The notes under the pieces are model-generated. The model was not told the origin of the DNA, did no database searches, and was given only the letters and a program-made list of their open reading frames with translations. From Rhizobiaceae bacterium (lineage in GTDB: Bacteria > Pseudomonadota > Alphaproteobacteria > Rhizobiales > Rhizobiaceae), in the NCBI GenBank assembly GCA_025698895.1, contig JAILWO010000005.1:62001-126000 (forward strand): a stretch of 64,000 nucleotides of DNA, written 5' to 3'. The number at the start of each line of letters is the position of its first letter. Position 1 is the first letter of the stretch. Both the position numbers and the translations under genes were made by a program. Below, in pieces: positions 25,309-35,162 of the stretch.

Positions 25309-27208
25309 GCTCGCCATGGTCGCTGCCCCGGTCATCGTCATGGCGGGGGCTTGCCTCGCCCTGACAGGGATGGAGCACTGGCTCGCAAGCTTCGCCCGCA
25401 CGCCGGACGCGCGCCTGATGCTTGACCGGATCGGCATCGCGCTGCCCTACGCGGTCGCAGGCGGGGCCGGCGTCGTCTTTCTCTTTGCGGCCAGGGGCGC
25501 GATCTCGATCCCCCTTGCGGGCTGGGGGGTCGTCGCCGGCACGCTGGTGGTGATCACAATCGCCGCGGTCCGCGAGATCGGCCGGCTCGCCGCATTCGCC
25601 GCAACGGTGCCGCCAGGCACATCTATTATCGAATACACCGATCCCGCCACGTTGACGGGGGCGGTCGTCGCGGCGGTCGCCGGCGTCTTTGGTTTGCGCG
25701 TCGCCATGCGCGGCGATGCCGCCTTCGCGGCAGCTGCGCCCCGCCGGGTCCGAGGCAAACGTGCCATTCATGGGGAGAGCGAGTGGATGACCATTTCTGC
25801 TGCCCGGCGCCTCTTTCCCGAGGCCGGCGGCATCGTGGTCGGCGAGGCCTGCCGCGTCGACAGACGAGCGGGCGGCGAGCGCGGTTTCCGCGCTGACGGC
25901 CGCGAGACATGGGGTGCTGGGGGAAAGTCGCCGCTGCTGTGCTTCGACGGTTCGTTCGGCTCCTCGCACGGGCTGGTCTTCGCCGGGTCGGGCGGCTTCA
26001 AGACCACCTCGGTCACCGTTCCGACGGCGCTCAAATGGGGTGGAGGGCTCGTCGCGCTCGATCCATCAAACGAGGTCGCGCCGATGGTGATCGGGCACCG
26101 GCGCAAGGCCGGCCGATCGGTCTTCGTCCTCGACCCGAAGGAGCCGGGCACCGGGTTCAACGTGCTTGACTGGATTGGGCGGTTCGGCGGAACAAAGGAG
26201 GAGGACGTGGTGGCCGTCGCCACCTGGGTCGTGACCGACACGGCCCGCCAGGCTTCGATCCGCGACGACTTCTTTCGGGCGTCCGCGCTCCAGCTCATTA
26301 CCGTTCTGATCGCCGATGTGTGCCTGTCGGGACATACGGAAAAGGAATACCAGCATCTGCGGCAGATGCGAGCGAACCTATCAGAGCCGGAGCCCAAGCT
26401 GCGTGAGCGATTACAGCTGATCTACGACAATTCCGAATCCGCGTTCGTCAAGGAGAACGTTGCCCCCTTCATCGCCATGACGCCCGAGACGTTCTCCGGC
26501 GTCTATGCCAATGCGGTCAAGGAGACGCATTGGCTTTCCTATCCGAACTATGCCGCGCTGGTATCGGGCAACAGCTTCTCGACCGACGGTCTGGCGGACG
26601 GCGACACCGACGTGTTCCTCAATCTCGATCTCAAGACGCTCGAAGCGCATCCCGGCCTGGCGCGCACCATCATCGGCGCCCTGGCCAACGCAATCTATAA
26701 CCGGAGTGGCGAGATGAAGGGCCGTACGCTGTTCCTGCTCGATGAGGTCGCACGGCTGGGATATCTCCGCATCCTGGAAACCGCTCGGGACGCCGGCCGC
26801 AAATACGGCATTAGCCTGTTGCTCCTGTTCCAGTCCATTGGCCAGATGCGTGAGACCTATGGTGGGCGGGACGCATCGAGCAAATGGTTCGAGTCCGCCT
26901 CGTGGATCTCGTTTGCGGCAATCAATGACCCGGAGACCGCCGATTACATCTCGCGGCGCTGCGGCAACACGACGGTCGAGGTGGAGCAGCTCAGCCGGAC
27001 GTCGCGCATGTCGGGATCGTCTCGAACGCGCTCGCGGCAGCTCTCCGCGCGGCCGCTGATCCTGCCCGAGGAGGTCCTGCAGATGCGTGCCGATGAACAG
27101 ATCGTCTTCACGGCCGGCAATCCGCCACTCAGATGCGGCCGCGCCATCTGGTTCCGGCGAGAAGATATGATCTCGGTCGTCGGACAGAACCGATTTCAGC
27201 GGACCTAG
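25295..27208 (+). CDS. traG: TraG, type IV coupling protein (VirD4 family)
   Basis: 637 aa. Three or four membrane segments in residues 1-125 anchor it; the ATPase domain has the diverged Walker [11 protein letters not shown] (residues 230-239, Lys236) usual in TraG, and Walker [13 protein letters not shown] near 480. A Ser/Arg-rich [18 protein letters not shown] segment near 568-585 is also typical. It links the TraA-bound relaxosome to the Trb channel and pumps DNA. It ends the traCDG operon. Confidence 0.95.
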   Translation: MSPTKLAMVAAPVIVMAGACLALTGMEHWLASFARTPDARLMLDRIGIALPYAVAGGAGVVFLFAARGAISIPLAGWGVVAGTLVVITIAAVREIGRLAAFAATVPPGTSIIEYTDPATLTGAVVAAVAGVFGLRVAMRGDAAFAAAAPRRVRGKRAIHGESEWMTISAARRLFPEAGGIVVGEACRVDRRAGGERGFRADGRETWGAGGKSPLLCFDGSFGSSHGLVFAGSGGFKTTSVTVPTALKWGGGLVALDPSNEVAPMVIGHRRKAGRSVFVLDPKEPGTGFNVLDWIGRFGGTKEEDVVAVATWVVTDTARQASIRDDFFRASALQLITVLIADVCLSGHTEKEYQHLRQMRANLSEPEPKLRERLQLIYDNSESAFVKENVAPFIAMTPETFSGVYANAVKETHWLSYPNYAALVSGNSFSTDGLADGDTDVFLNLDLKTLEAHPGLARTIIGALANAIYNRSGEMKGRTLFLLDEVARLGYLRILETARDAGRKYGISLLLLFQSIGQMRETYGGRDASSKWFESASWISFAAINDPETADYISRRCGNTTVEVEQLSRTSRMSGSSRTRSRQLSARPLILPEEVLQMRADEQIVFTAGNPPLRCGRAIWFRREDMISVVGQNRFQRT

Positions 27209-27319
27209 CCAAGAACGGTTCGCGAAGAGCTGTCGGCATCAACGGCATGAATCGATCAGCCTTGATCGATTCAGAAAATGCGTTGGACGACGCCTTCGCG
27301 TCGAGCGAGACTTCCGGAC

Positions 27320-27586
27320 ATGAACGAACTCCATCCGGTTCATCTTCGCCGCATCGACCCGTCGCAGAACATGCGCCGGTTCTACAGCCTTTCCGTTCAG
27401 CCCACATTGTTTGGAGGAGCGTCCCTCGTGCGCGATTGGGGCCGGATCGGAACGCGCGGCCAGTCGATGATCGAAACATTCGACACGCCCGCCGAGGCCG
27501 GCGATGCGATGACGAGGCTCGAACGCCGGAAGCGGCGCCGGGGCTATCTCGACCCGTATGCCTCGCGGAGAGGAAGGCGGGAGTGA
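27320..27586 (+). CDS. Stand-alone WGR domain protein
   Basis: 88 aa, almost entirely one WGR domain: RRFYSLSVQPTLFGGASLVRDWGRIGTRGQ near residues 18-47, with the Trp-Gly-Arg triplet. WGR domains bind DNA or nucleic-acid ends in PARP-like and MolR-like proteins; single-domain copies are frequent on rhizobial plasmids and their role is unknown. Start at 27320 by family match; the frame runs back to 27278. It may be transcribed on its own or read through from traG (112 bp upstream). A perfect hairpin follows it. Confidence 0.8.
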   Translation: MNELHPVHLRRIDPSQNMRRFYSLSVQPTLFGGASLVRDWGRIGTRGQSMIETFDTPAEAGDAMTRLERRKRRRGYLDPYASRRGRRE

Positions 27587-27638
27587 AGTGGACGACTGGC
27601 CTCGAATCTGGCGGCCGTCGGTTCGTCGACGCAGAAAT

Positions 27639-27661
27639 GGCCCCGCCGTCTCGGCGGGGCC
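27639..27661. terminator. Strong hairpin between converging WGR and DUF736 genes
   Basis: GGCCCCGCCG (27639-27648), loop TCT, CGGCGGGGCC (27652-27661): a perfect 10-bp GC stem. On the minus strand it is followed by ATTTCT, a short T-rich run, so it probably terminates the DUF736 transcript and may act in both directions. Confidence 0.65.
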
Positions 27662-27674
27662 GTTGGGGACCTGG

Positions 27675-27992
27675 TCAGTCCCGGTTGCCGTTGGGGCGGG
27701 ACCAGATGAGCTGCACGCCTTGCTGGCCTTCCACCTCGATCAGGGTGGCGTAGATCGGAGCCGGGAAGCTCGGGTCGTCCAGCTTGACCGAAAGGTAGTC
27801 GCGTTCGGTCTGCTTGGCCTGTTTCTGCCACGCCGCACCTAGCTCAACTGCACCCGAGAAGATGCGGAAATGCGGTCCGTTCTCGGAAGGGTTTTCGACG
27901 CGCTCGAAGCGGGCCTTGACGTTGAGCGTTAGAGTTTTGATCGCACCCGTGAAGCCGTTCCGGGTCGTGGTGAAGGTGCCGATGTTGGCCAT
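27675..27992 (-). CDS. DUF736 family protein
   Basis: 105 aa. Begins [23 protein letters not shown], the signature of DUF736, an OB-fold-like small protein abundant on alphaproteobacterial plasmids and conjugative elements. No catalytic motif is visible; a single-strand DNA or nucleoprotein role has been guessed for such genes but not shown. GAAAGGAACACGACA precedes the ATG. It stands alone on the minus strand and ends at a strong hairpin. Confidence 0.85.
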   Translation of the reverse strand: MANIGTFTTTRNGFTGAIKTLTLNVKARFERVENPSENGPHFRIFSGAVELGAAWQKQAKQTERDYLSVKLDDPSFPAPIYATLIEVEGQQGVQLIWSRPNGNRD

Positions 27993-28584
27993 TGTCGTGT
28001 TCCTTTCGAAATTCCGAGCCGCGCCCATCGCGGTCTCGATGGCTGTCGAAAAGATCGGGAACGACCGGCGCGCACCTGGAAGGCCGCAATGAAATGGAGG
28101 ACGGCCGGTAGGAACTTTCTTGTTTTGCGCGAGGAATGCGAACGCAGGTTCGCAGGGGAAGAAAGTTCCGGACGGGCGTTGCGAAATGCCGGGCGAGGCG
28201 GAGCCGATTTCCCGGTCAGACATGCCCCATCGAGACCGCGCCGGGCGAGCTCCAGGACATCGACGTGAAGGGAACACGACCATGGCGCCCGGCCCCAAGC
28301 CATTGCGCTTCCGCGACATCGTCGGTGGGATCAATCGCGCGCTCTGCGTCGGCGACGTGCACGGCAGGCCGCCACCCCTGCAAACGGGCTCCATTCGCTC
28401 GTTCTCGCGCGCACGACGAGCGGTGCCGTGAGCAGTCGGCCGAAGCACATAACCATCGCCCTGACCGTCCTCCGCTGGTGAATCAGCCTCGGCAGAGTTA
28501 CGCTTCTGGCATCCGCTGGAAGCCCGCAGCCGGAGGCCCACGATACCCCGCGACCTGACGGCATTCGAAAAGATCGAAGGCTGC
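27993..28584. other. Non-coding stretch upstream of DUF736
   Basis: 592 bp, no gene I can support. The best candidate is a 49-codon frame at 28282-28431 (plus, starting [16 protein letters not shown] after GAAGGGAAC), which matches no family I know and may be spurious. Longer ORFs here overlap in several frames. The DUF736 promoter must lie at its left end. Confidence 0.4.
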
Positions 28585-29526
28585 CTAGACACCACACATG
28601 CCCTCGCACTCGTTCGGCCACAGGTCGAGTTGCCCGTGGTCGGACAGCGTCGACAGATCGGCTTCGTCGAGCGGAACGGCGGACCGATGGAGAAAGACCT
28701 CTCCCCGAATTCCACGCAATCCCGTCCTTATTGCCCGATCGACCTCGATCGCATCCGACCAGGCATCGGGATCATGATCGCGCATGGCGCGCCAGCGCGC
28801 GTTGTCGTGAAACGGACAGCCGATGCAGGCCGATTTCGGCGGTTCAGGGTAATCGTTGCGGCGCAGCCAGGCGAGGCAGTCCCGCCGGCTCATCCGCATT
28901 TCGATCAACGGCCAGCGGTTGACCTGCCAGGTTTCGCGGCTCGGCTTCACGCGCATGATCTCGTCTCGCGAGATCCCGATCCATTGCTCGACAACGGGAT
29001 GGCCAGGCGAGCGCTTGCGGGTCAGCCCCGCAAGCGCCCTGACCTTGCGGCGGATCGGCACGACCTTGAAATCCGTGGTGCATTGACGCCGGATCATGCC
29101 GATGGAAACAGTGTCGCGCGTTGTGCGCCGTGTGGAGACCTCGACGAGCGCACCGGCCGCATCCATGTCGAATACCGGCACGGCGGATCCCACCGGGGTG
29201 ACGTTTTTGGCGAACGCCGGAATCGATGCCCAGCGTTTACCCTTTGCCGCTCCTATGAGCTGATCACGTATGTTGCCCGCCGAAACCACGTGGACGGGGA
29301 ACGGCAGCACGTTGGGCGAGCGCAGCCAGTCTAGATGGTCATAGACCGCCTTCGGTTCCCAGCCAGTATCGGCGAATATGGCGCAATCTGGCATCGGGCC
29401 GATCTCGCCATGGGCGGCCATCAGCGCCAGGGTGGTCGATTGGACGCCGGCGCCGAGCGATAGCACGCGCAGCCGGATGGCGGAGGGCTTGATACCCTCC
29501 GCAGCAGCATTCGAAAAGGAAAGCAT
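28585..29526 (-). CDS. PAPS-reductase/ATP-pyrophosphatase-like protein
   Basis: 313 aa. Residues about 18-35 ([19 protein letters not shown]) form the PP-loop of the PAPS reductase/DndC superfamily; [11 protein letters not shown] follows near 45-55. Cysteine clusters, CIGCPFHD near 247-254 and CEGMC at the extreme C terminus, could bind a metal or iron-sulfur cluster. Phage and plasmid members are not normal sulfate-assimilation enzymes; some relatives modify nucleic acids. Its ATG overlaps the ardC stop (TGATG), so the two are co-translated. The upstream-extended frame to 29721 lies in ardC and is rejected. Confidence 0.75.
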   Translation of the reverse strand: MLSFSNAAAEGIKPSAIRLRVLSLGAGVQSTTLALMAAHGEIGPMPDCAIFADTGWEPKAVYDHLDWLRSPNVLPFPVHVVSAGNIRDQLIGAAKGKRWASIPAFAKNVTPVGSAVPVFDMDAAGALVEVSTRRTTRDTVSIGMIRRQCTTDFKVVPIRRKVRALAGLTRKRSPGHPVVEQWIGISRDEIMRVKPSRETWQVNRWPLIEMRMSRRDCLAWLRRNDYPEPPKSACIGCPFHDNARWRAMRDHDPDAWSDAIEVDRAIRTGLRGIRGEVFLHRSAVPLDEADLSTLSDHGQLDLWPNECEGMCGV

Positions 29527-30458
29527 CAGGCCGCCTCCAACTGTCCCGTGCCGGTGGCGGAGGGCTGCAGACCGTGCAGATAAGTCACGGCCCGTTGCGC
29601 ATGGGCGGCGGCCTGAAAGATCGCCCGTCGGTCGTCGGAAAGGACGCGCAACCAGCTCGCCACATAGGACGCATGGTCCGGCCGTGGTTCGAGTTCGGGA
29701 ACGATGCCGAGGTCGGCACAAACCAGTGCCGAGCCAATCTCGGCGACGAGCTCTTCGCGCGCGCGCTCGGTCTTGTCCCTGGCGTAGCGGCTCAGATCGC
29801 GGCCAACCCGCTCGGGCCTAGAGGTCCAATGGACCGTCTCGTGACTGAGCACGGCGACATAGGACTCAGCATCCCGGAAGGCCTCGAAGGGCGGCATCTG
29901 AATATGATCGCTTGCCGGCGCGTAGAATGCCCGGGCGCCGCCATGCCGGATCACGGCCCCAGTATTGGCGAAGAACCGGTCGGCATGTTCGATCCGCTCG
30001 ACAGGATCGATGACCTTCTCGGGTCGGTGGTAATAGTGATCGGGAAGTCCGTCGATCTGATCGCAATTGAAGACGGTATACGTCTTGAGGAACGGAATAT
30101 CGCGCTCCAATTCCTCGCCCTGCGCGTCCGTCTCGGTTTTCGTGAACCGGCTCGCATAGACGACCGTCGCGCCGGTTTCGCCCTTGCGGACTTGTGCGCC
30201 GATCTGTGCCGCCTGCCGATAGGTCATCCAGAGCGGTGCCGTGAACCCGCGCGCCAGGCTCTCCGACCACAGCAACAGCACGTTGATGCCGGTGTATGGT
30301 TCACCGGTGTGGCGCAGCGGCCGGGTGATCCGTCCGTCGGCATGGCCGGCGCTCCAGGGTTTCACCCATGGCCGCACGCCCTTCTCCAGATCGGCAACGA
30401 TCTTTTCCGTGATGCGCGTGTAGATATCGGACTTCGCGCCCTTTTCTTTCCTGCTCAT
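29526..30458 (-). CDS. ardC: ArdC-type antirestriction protein
   Basis: 310 aa. N-terminal ssDNA-binding region (about 1-135, with PWVKPW near 30 and TGEPYTGIN near 51-59), then a zincin metallopeptidase domain with HETVH at 206-210 and a glutamate ligand at about 240 (EELVAEIGSAL). ArdC proteins protect incoming plasmid DNA from restriction after transfer; this fits its place in the leading region. ATG at 30458 (MSRKEKGAKSDIY) preferred over 30503 by family match. Co-translated with the downstream PAPS-reductase-like gene. Confidence 0.9.
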   Translation of the reverse strand: MSRKEKGAKSDIYTRITEKIVADLEKGVRPWVKPWSAGHADGRITRPLRHTGEPYTGINVLLLWSESLARGFTAPLWMTYRQAAQIGAQVRKGETGATVVYASRFTKTETDAQGEELERDIPFLKTYTVFNCDQIDGLPDHYYHRPEKVIDPVERIEHADRFFANTGAVIRHGGARAFYAPASDHIQMPPFEAFRDAESYVAVLSHETVHWTSRPERVGRDLSRYARDKTERAREELVAEIGSALVCADLGIVPELEPRPDHASYVASWLRVLSDDRRAIFQAAAHAQRAVTYLHGLQPSATGTGQLEAA

Positions 30459-30491
30459 TTCAGCCTCCGTATCTGGAGGCCGCGCCGATCG

Positions 30492-30510
30492 CGGCCCCGT
30501 CACGGGGCCG
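30492..30510. repeat. GC hairpin upstream of ardC
   Basis: CGGCCCCG-TCA-CGGGGCCG, an 8-bp perfect stem, sits 34 bp before the ardC start in a 238-bp spacer that also holds a GGCGGCGCC/GGCGCCGCC stem near 30650-30670. These may end the small upstream gene or separate transcription units. Confidence 0.5.
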
Positions 30511-30696
30511 GTTCAGGCGGAGCTTCAGGGCGCGCCTGCACCCGCAGGGCCGGACCGAAGGGGAGGACGGCGCAAGCCGTTGCCGGCGCGGCCGGCTCCG
30601 CCCAGGCCACCGGCAGGGACGGGCCGTGGGCGGTTCAAGAAAGAAGGGACGGCGGCGCCGGGCGCCGCCGCTGCGGAAGGTAAACCGAGAGTCGGT

Positions 30697-30882
30697 TCAG
30701 TGGACCGCGTGTCCACCGGTGTAGGGATCGTACTCGAAAAGAATGTCGACCTCGCAGTCCTCGACTTCATCTGCGGGGAGTACCCGGTACGCGTCGTCGG
30801 ACTGGAAAAGGACGACCGGGGTCATCAGGGTGCGGGCGAGTGTCCAGGCGTGGTTCTGGGCGAGGGAAAGATCGTGCGACAT
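30697..30882 (-). CDS. Small conserved-looking plasmid protein
   Basis: 61 aa from MSHDLSLAQNHAWTLARTL to a conserved-looking acidic end (VEDCEVDILFEYDPYTGGHAVH). No signal peptide or known domain. The composition and the tyrosine/aspartate-rich tail look like a real folded protein rather than a shadow, and similar short genes occur near ardC on rhizobial plasmids. It is separated from ardC by a hairpin-rich spacer. ATG at 30882 is preceded by ATGGAGCC; 30945 is a possible longer start. Confidence 0.5.
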   Translation of the reverse strand: MSHDLSLAQNHAWTLARTLMTPVVLFQSDDAYRVLPADEVEDCEVDILFEYDPYTGGHAVH

Positions 30883-31717
30883 CCGAGGGCTCCATCGTTG
30901 GAGCGGGCCAATTCCCGCTCTGATGGCTCCGTCAGTGTGCGGCAAGCGGACGCGGTCACCGTGCAGGCGTCAGCCAAACGGCCGCAGCTTCGCTAGCGGA
31001 CCCTTTATGGGTTGATCGTGGAAGTTCCGCGGCCGCACCAGGAATGCCATCCCTGAAGAGCGGGATTGGATCGTCCTCAGGGGGTCAGCCCGATGCTGCG
31101 CGTTTTCGTGCAGGGGGCAGGCACCGGCGCTTCAGGCGGTACCCTGCTTGCCCGACCACTGCGTCAGTCTCAGAGCTGACGTGTGGCGCTCAAATGAGAG
31201 GAGCGCTTTGGCCCGACATTTCGATGCCCGGAACAACACATCGATCCTCGTCTGTGGCGCCGTGAACGGACCGGCGGCCGTTCGGGAGCGAGGCTCGGAC
31301 CGAAGACATTTGCCTGCCTTCGAAATACAGAGCGAATTCGAATCTCGTCCGGCGCCATTTACGAACAAGACTTGGCACTGCGCGCGGGATCGCTCCATTT
31401 CTCAGTGAGCGGTGTCGGGGACTTCATGACCGGGATGCTGCGGATAACAGTAGCCCCAGCCGCATGCTCAGCGTCTTGTGAACTTCTTATATTCGGATTT
31501 TGAGGCAACGATGTTTTAATATCTATTTGTAAGGCGTTGATACAATACTAGTCGCGCGGAATCAGATTTTACATATGATGCACAACCGGAGCCGAATAGA
31601 CATACCAGACCGCGATCCGCGCTTGCGCGGCAAGCGGTTTTGCGACATCAGTCGGCTGATCGTGTTCGCGGCCCGTTCCTGTCAGACGTATGGCCGAATT
31701 AACGCAATGGACCGGAT
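30883..31717. other. Non-coding stretch upstream of the IetAS-like defence pair
   Basis: 835 bp with only overlapping, unmatched ORFs (for example 31148-31408 plus and 31132-31398 minus). The right part, about 31480-31580, is unusually AT-rich for this replicon and should hold the promoter of the defence pair, though no clean -35/-10 pair could be fixed. A hairpin with a short T run follows at 31620-31640. The composition shift suggests the edge of an acquired segment. Confidence 0.45.
31620..31640 (+). terminator. Terminator-like hairpin in the leader of the AAA-ATPase gene
   Basis: CGCTTGC-GCG-GCAAGCG (31620-31636), a perfect 7-bp stem, then GTTTT. It lies 78 bp before the ATPase start, so it either ends an upstream transcript or acts as an attenuator. 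Confidence 0.4.
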
Positions 31718-32695
31718 ATGACGGCCTCAAAGCATCTCATAGCGCTCCTGAAGAGCCACATCGCTCGCGATGACGATCAGTTCCTGTCCATCGCGATGCA
31801 GGCGGCTGCCCATGAGGCGCGCAAAGGTCACGGCCAGGTTGCTCAGCAATTGCGGGCGCTCGTCGATCAGGCACGCAGCGGCAAGGTCGAGCGGGCGCGC
31901 AGGCCGGTTCCTATCGCACAGCCTAAAGGCGATCTCGCCGCGCTGGTATCGGTCAGTTTTTCAGAGACGCGGCTTGCAAGCATGGCTTTGACCGACGAAC
32001 TGGAGCTGCGCCTCAAGAGAGTGCTTACCGAGCAGCGCCAGCAGCACAAGCTGGTCGAGCGCGGATTACAGCCGCGGCGGAAGCTTCTCCTTGTCGGCCC
32101 GCCCGGGTCCGGAAAGACCATGACCGCCGGCGCCCTGGCCGGCGAGTTGCATTTGCCGCTCTTCACTGTCGTCTTCGACACCCTGATTACAAGGTTCATG
32201 GGCGAGACCGCCTCCAAGCTGCGGATCATATTCGACGCGATGGCCGAAACGCGTGGTGTTTACTTTTTTGATGAGTTCGACGCGATCGGTTCACGGCGAT
32301 CCGAGCGCAATGATGTCGGGGAAATCCGCCGCGTCCTGAATTCGTTTCTCCAGTTTCTGGAGAAAGACGACAGCGACAGCCTCATCATCGCCGCCACGAA
32401 CCATGTGGAACTGCTCGATCCAGCCCTGTTCCGGCGCTTTGACGACGTGATCCAGTACGGCCTCCCCGACGAAGGTGTGACACTGAAGATTCTTCAATCG
32501 CGGTTGGTTGGTTTTGAAGCCGATAAGCTTGACTGGGGCAAGGCTGTCGAGCTTACCGCGGGTCTAAGCCAGGCCGAAATCTCCCGCGCGGCTGACGAGG
32601 CCGCAAAGCGGGCGATACTGGCCGATCGCAGCAATGTCACCGACGAGGACTTGTCAGTCTCCATACAGGAGCGGGGTTCGGCAGCGCATAGGTAA
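31718..32695 (+). CDS. AAA+ ATPase of an IetAS-type antiphage pair
   Basis: 325 aa. Walker A GPPGSGKT at 127-134, Walker B VYFFDEFD at 181-188, sensor-1 region LIIAATNH near 225-232, and an arginine finger in PALFRRFDD near 237-246: a classic FtsH/spastin-like AAA+ module with a helical N-terminal region. Directly followed by a subtilisin-like protease. Such ATPase-subtilase pairs were reported as an antiphage system (IetA/IetS). Mechanistically the ATPase may sense or unfold a target for the protease; this is inference. Start ATG at 31718. Confidence 0.8.
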   Translation: MTASKHLIALLKSHIARDDDQFLSIAMQAAAHEARKGHGQVAQQLRALVDQARSGKVERARRPVPIAQPKGDLAALVSVSFSETRLASMALTDELELRLKRVLTEQRQQHKLVERGLQPRRKLLLVGPPGSGKTMTAGALAGELHLPLFTVVFDTLITRFMGETASKLRIIFDAMAETRGVYFFDEFDAIGSRRSERNDVGEIRRVLNSFLQFLEKDDSDSLIIAATNHVELLDPALFRRFDDVIQYGLPDEGVTLKILQSRLVGFEADKLDWGKAVELTAGLSQAEISRAADEAAKRAILADRSNVTDEDLSVSIQERGSAAHR

Positions 32696-35162
32696 CGGTA
32701 CTGATGCCGAACGGGGTACCGGTAACGGGCGGCGGGAGCAGTTCACGTGGCCAAGAGGCGGAGGCGGTGAAGTTGTGCTTCCGGAGCGCAATCGCGCGCA
32801 GCATGCGGCTCGGCTGGAACAGGCGTTGACATCCGCGATTGCCGCCGCAGCCGAGCAGGCCGCAGCGCGCAATCCGGATATTGCCGGCGGGCAGGCCGGC
32901 TTCTATCTCGAATTCGATATAGGCAAAGAGCAGCGTGCGCTGCTCGACAAGCTCGAAGACAAGCGTGGCAAGGATCATATCGAGCTGGTGGCTGTGCGGC
33001 CCGCAGAGGCCGATCCGGAAACGCGCCTGTCGGCCACGGTGTTCGTTCCGGAGGCCAAGCGGGAACTCTACCTCAAGAAGGTCGAAGATTATAGGACGCA
33101 GGAGACGCCAACAGGCAAGCCCAAGAACCAGCCGCTTGTCGCTTCCTTGGAAGACGTGCGGCTTGCTCATGCCCGCTCGCTCTTCACCGATGACATTCAG
33201 CTGTTTCCGGCGGCAGGACAGCAGGCCTGGTGGGAAGTCTGGTTGCGCACGGGAGGCCGGCCCATCCTTGAACATGCGGCGAACATTCTCGACATCGTGC
33301 TGAGAGAGCATGTCGTTCGCTTCCCCGAGCGCGAGGTCGTGCTCGTGCTCGCGACGCCCAATCAGATCGGCATGATCGTAGCCAATACCGACGCTATTGC
33401 CGAACTCCGGCTCGCAAGAGATACGCCATCCGTATTTCTGGCGATGGATCCTGCTGAGCAGCGAGACTGGAGTGACGAACTAACCGACCGGTTGGAAGTG
33501 CCTGATGCGGACGCGCCATCAGTGTGCATTCTCGACTCCGGTTCGACGCGGATTCACCCCTTGATTGAACCGGTCCTCGATGCAGGAGACCAACAGTCAT
33601 GGAACGGGGTTTGGCCGGTGGAGGACACGAGCCCGACATGGCGGGGACACGGAACGAAAATGAGCGGTCTTGCCCTGTATGGGGACCTTACCAATCCGCT
33701 TGTCAGTGCCGATCCGATCAGCCTCAGCCACGCGCTGGAGTCAGTTAAGATCTTGCCGGACCAAGGCGGCAATGATCCCGATCTGTACGGATACATCACG
33801 GCGGAAGCGATCAGCCGCGCCGAAATACAAGCACCGGAACGTTCGCGGGTGTTCTGTCTTGCCGTCACCAGTGCGGGCGATCATTGGCGCGGGCGTCCGT
33901 CTTCATGGTCTGCGGCGCTTGATGAGTTGGCCTATGGCGAAGGAGAAGTTCAGCGCATCGTTGCTGTTTCGGCAGGCAACGTGAACGCCCTTTATCCGGC
34001 AGCCGAGTATCTCGATCAGAATGATGCGGCGCCGATCGAAAGCCCGGCACAGGCGTGGAACGTGCTGACGGTGGGGGCGGTGACTGAAAAATGCACCATC
34101 ACCGATGCGACCTTTGCCGGCTGGAGCCCGCTGGCCGCTGTAGGCGATCTTTCGCCACTCAGCCGGACATCGGTGCCATGGCAACATGAGTGGCCGATCA
34201 AGCCGGATGTTGTCTTCGAGGGTGGCAATTACGGCGTCAACCCTGCAAACGGCGACAGCGATCATCTGGATGATCTTACCTTGCTGACGACGAACAATCG
34301 TTTGCAGGCCGGTTACTTCAACGTCATCGCGGACACGAGCGCTGCAACTGCCCTAGCTTCTCGCATGGCAGCGCAGGTTTTGGCCGACCGGAAGGAGCTT
34401 TGGCCCGAAACGGTAAGGGGGTTGATTGTTCATTCCGCTGACTGGACTCCAGCCATGCGCGGACATCTTCCGGTTAATCCGAAACAGAATCATAAACGCG
34501 TGCTGCTGCGCCGTTACGGATACGGCGTGCCTGATTTGGCCAGGGCGATCCGTAGCCAGAACAATGATGTCACGCTTGTGATCGAGAATACGATGCAGCC
34601 CTTCTTCCTGGACGGCTCAACGATCAAGACACGCGACATGATTTTCCACGATCTGCCGTGGCCGGTGGAAACGTTGGAGGGCCTCGGTGAGGAACAGGTC
34701 GAGCTGCGCGTGACGCTGAGCTATTTCATTGAGCCAAATCCGGGAGAGCGGGGCTGGACGAAACGCCACCGCTACGCCTCGCACGGTCTTCGTTTTGCTG
34801 TGAAGCGGCCCGAAGAGGACGTGGATACCTTCCGTGGACGCATCAATGCGGCCGCGCGTGAAGAGGAGGATGGCGCTTACGGCGGTGGACAGGACGATGG
34901 ATGGGTCCTGGGGCCGCGCCTTCGGGATCGGGGCTCCCTTCACTCGGACGTTTGGGAGGGTACGGCTGCCGACCTTGCCAATCGCCACGGCATAGCGGTC
35001 TATCCGACCGGCGGCTGGTGGCGTGAGAAAAAGCGTCTCGAACGCTATGACAGGGAAGTGCGCTATGCCCTCATTCTTACCCTGCGAGCGCAGACGACCA
35101 TCGATCTCTACACCGAAATCTCCAATGCGATCGGCGTAGACGTCGAAGTGGAAACGGCCTGA
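32634..35162 (+). CDS. Subtilisin-like S8 protease of an IetAS-type antiphage pair
   Basis: 842 aa from ATG 32634, which overlaps the ATPase by 62 bp. The catalytic triad is complete: Asp301 in CILDSGS, His339 in RGHGTKMSG, Ser569 in ADTSAATALA, with AVSAGNVN holding the oxyanion Asn near 450. The first 250 residues are a partner-specific domain including FTWPRGGGG and LPERNRAQH, a motif known from ATPase-linked S8 peptidases. There is no signal peptide, so it acts in the cytoplasm. A GTG at 32775 is an alternative start but would remove the conserved FTWPRGGGG, so the earlier start is preferred. Confidence 0.8.
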   Translation: MSPTRTCQSPYRSGVRQRIGNGTDAERGTGNGRREQFTWPRGGGGEVVLPERNRAQHAARLEQALTSAIAAAAEQAAARNPDIAGGQAGFYLEFDIGKEQRALLDKLEDKRGKDHIELVAVRPAEADPETRLSATVFVPEAKRELYLKKVEDYRTQETPTGKPKNQPLVASLEDVRLAHARSLFTDDIQLFPAAGQQAWWEVWLRTGGRPILEHAANILDIVLREHVVRFPEREVVLVLATPNQIGMIVANTDAIAELRLARDTPSVFLAMDPAEQRDWSDELTDRLEVPDADAPSVCILDSGSTRIHPLIEPVLDAGDQQSWNGVWPVEDTSPTWRGHGTKMSGLALYGDLTNPLVSADPISLSHALESVKILPDQGGNDPDLYGYITAEAISRAEIQAPERSRVFCLAVTSAGDHWRGRPSSWSAALDELAYGEGEVQRIVAVSAGNVNALYPAAEYLDQNDAAPIESPAQAWNVLTVGAVTEKCTITDATFAGWSPLAAVGDLSPLSRTSVPWQHEWPIKPDVVFEGGNYGVNPANGDSDHLDDLTLLTTNNRLQAGYFNVIADTSAATALASRMAAQVLADRKELWPETVRGLIVHSADWTPAMRGHLPVNPKQNHKRVLLRRYGYGVPDLARAIRSQNNDVTLVIENTMQPFFLDGSTIKTRDMIFHDLPWPVETLEGLGEEQVELRVTLSYFIEPNPGERGWTKRHRYASHGLRFAVKRPEEDVDTFRGRINAAAREEEDGAYGGGQDDGWVLGPRLRDRGSLHSDVWEGTAADLANRHGIAVYPTGGWWREKKRLERYDREVRYALILTLRAQTTIDLYTEISNAIGVDVEVETA

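Noticed and set aside
28282-28431. 49-codon ORF starting [12 protein letters not shown]
   Set aside because: It has a passable ribosome site, but no known relatives to me and atypical Arg/Ser tail; not enough to call a gene.
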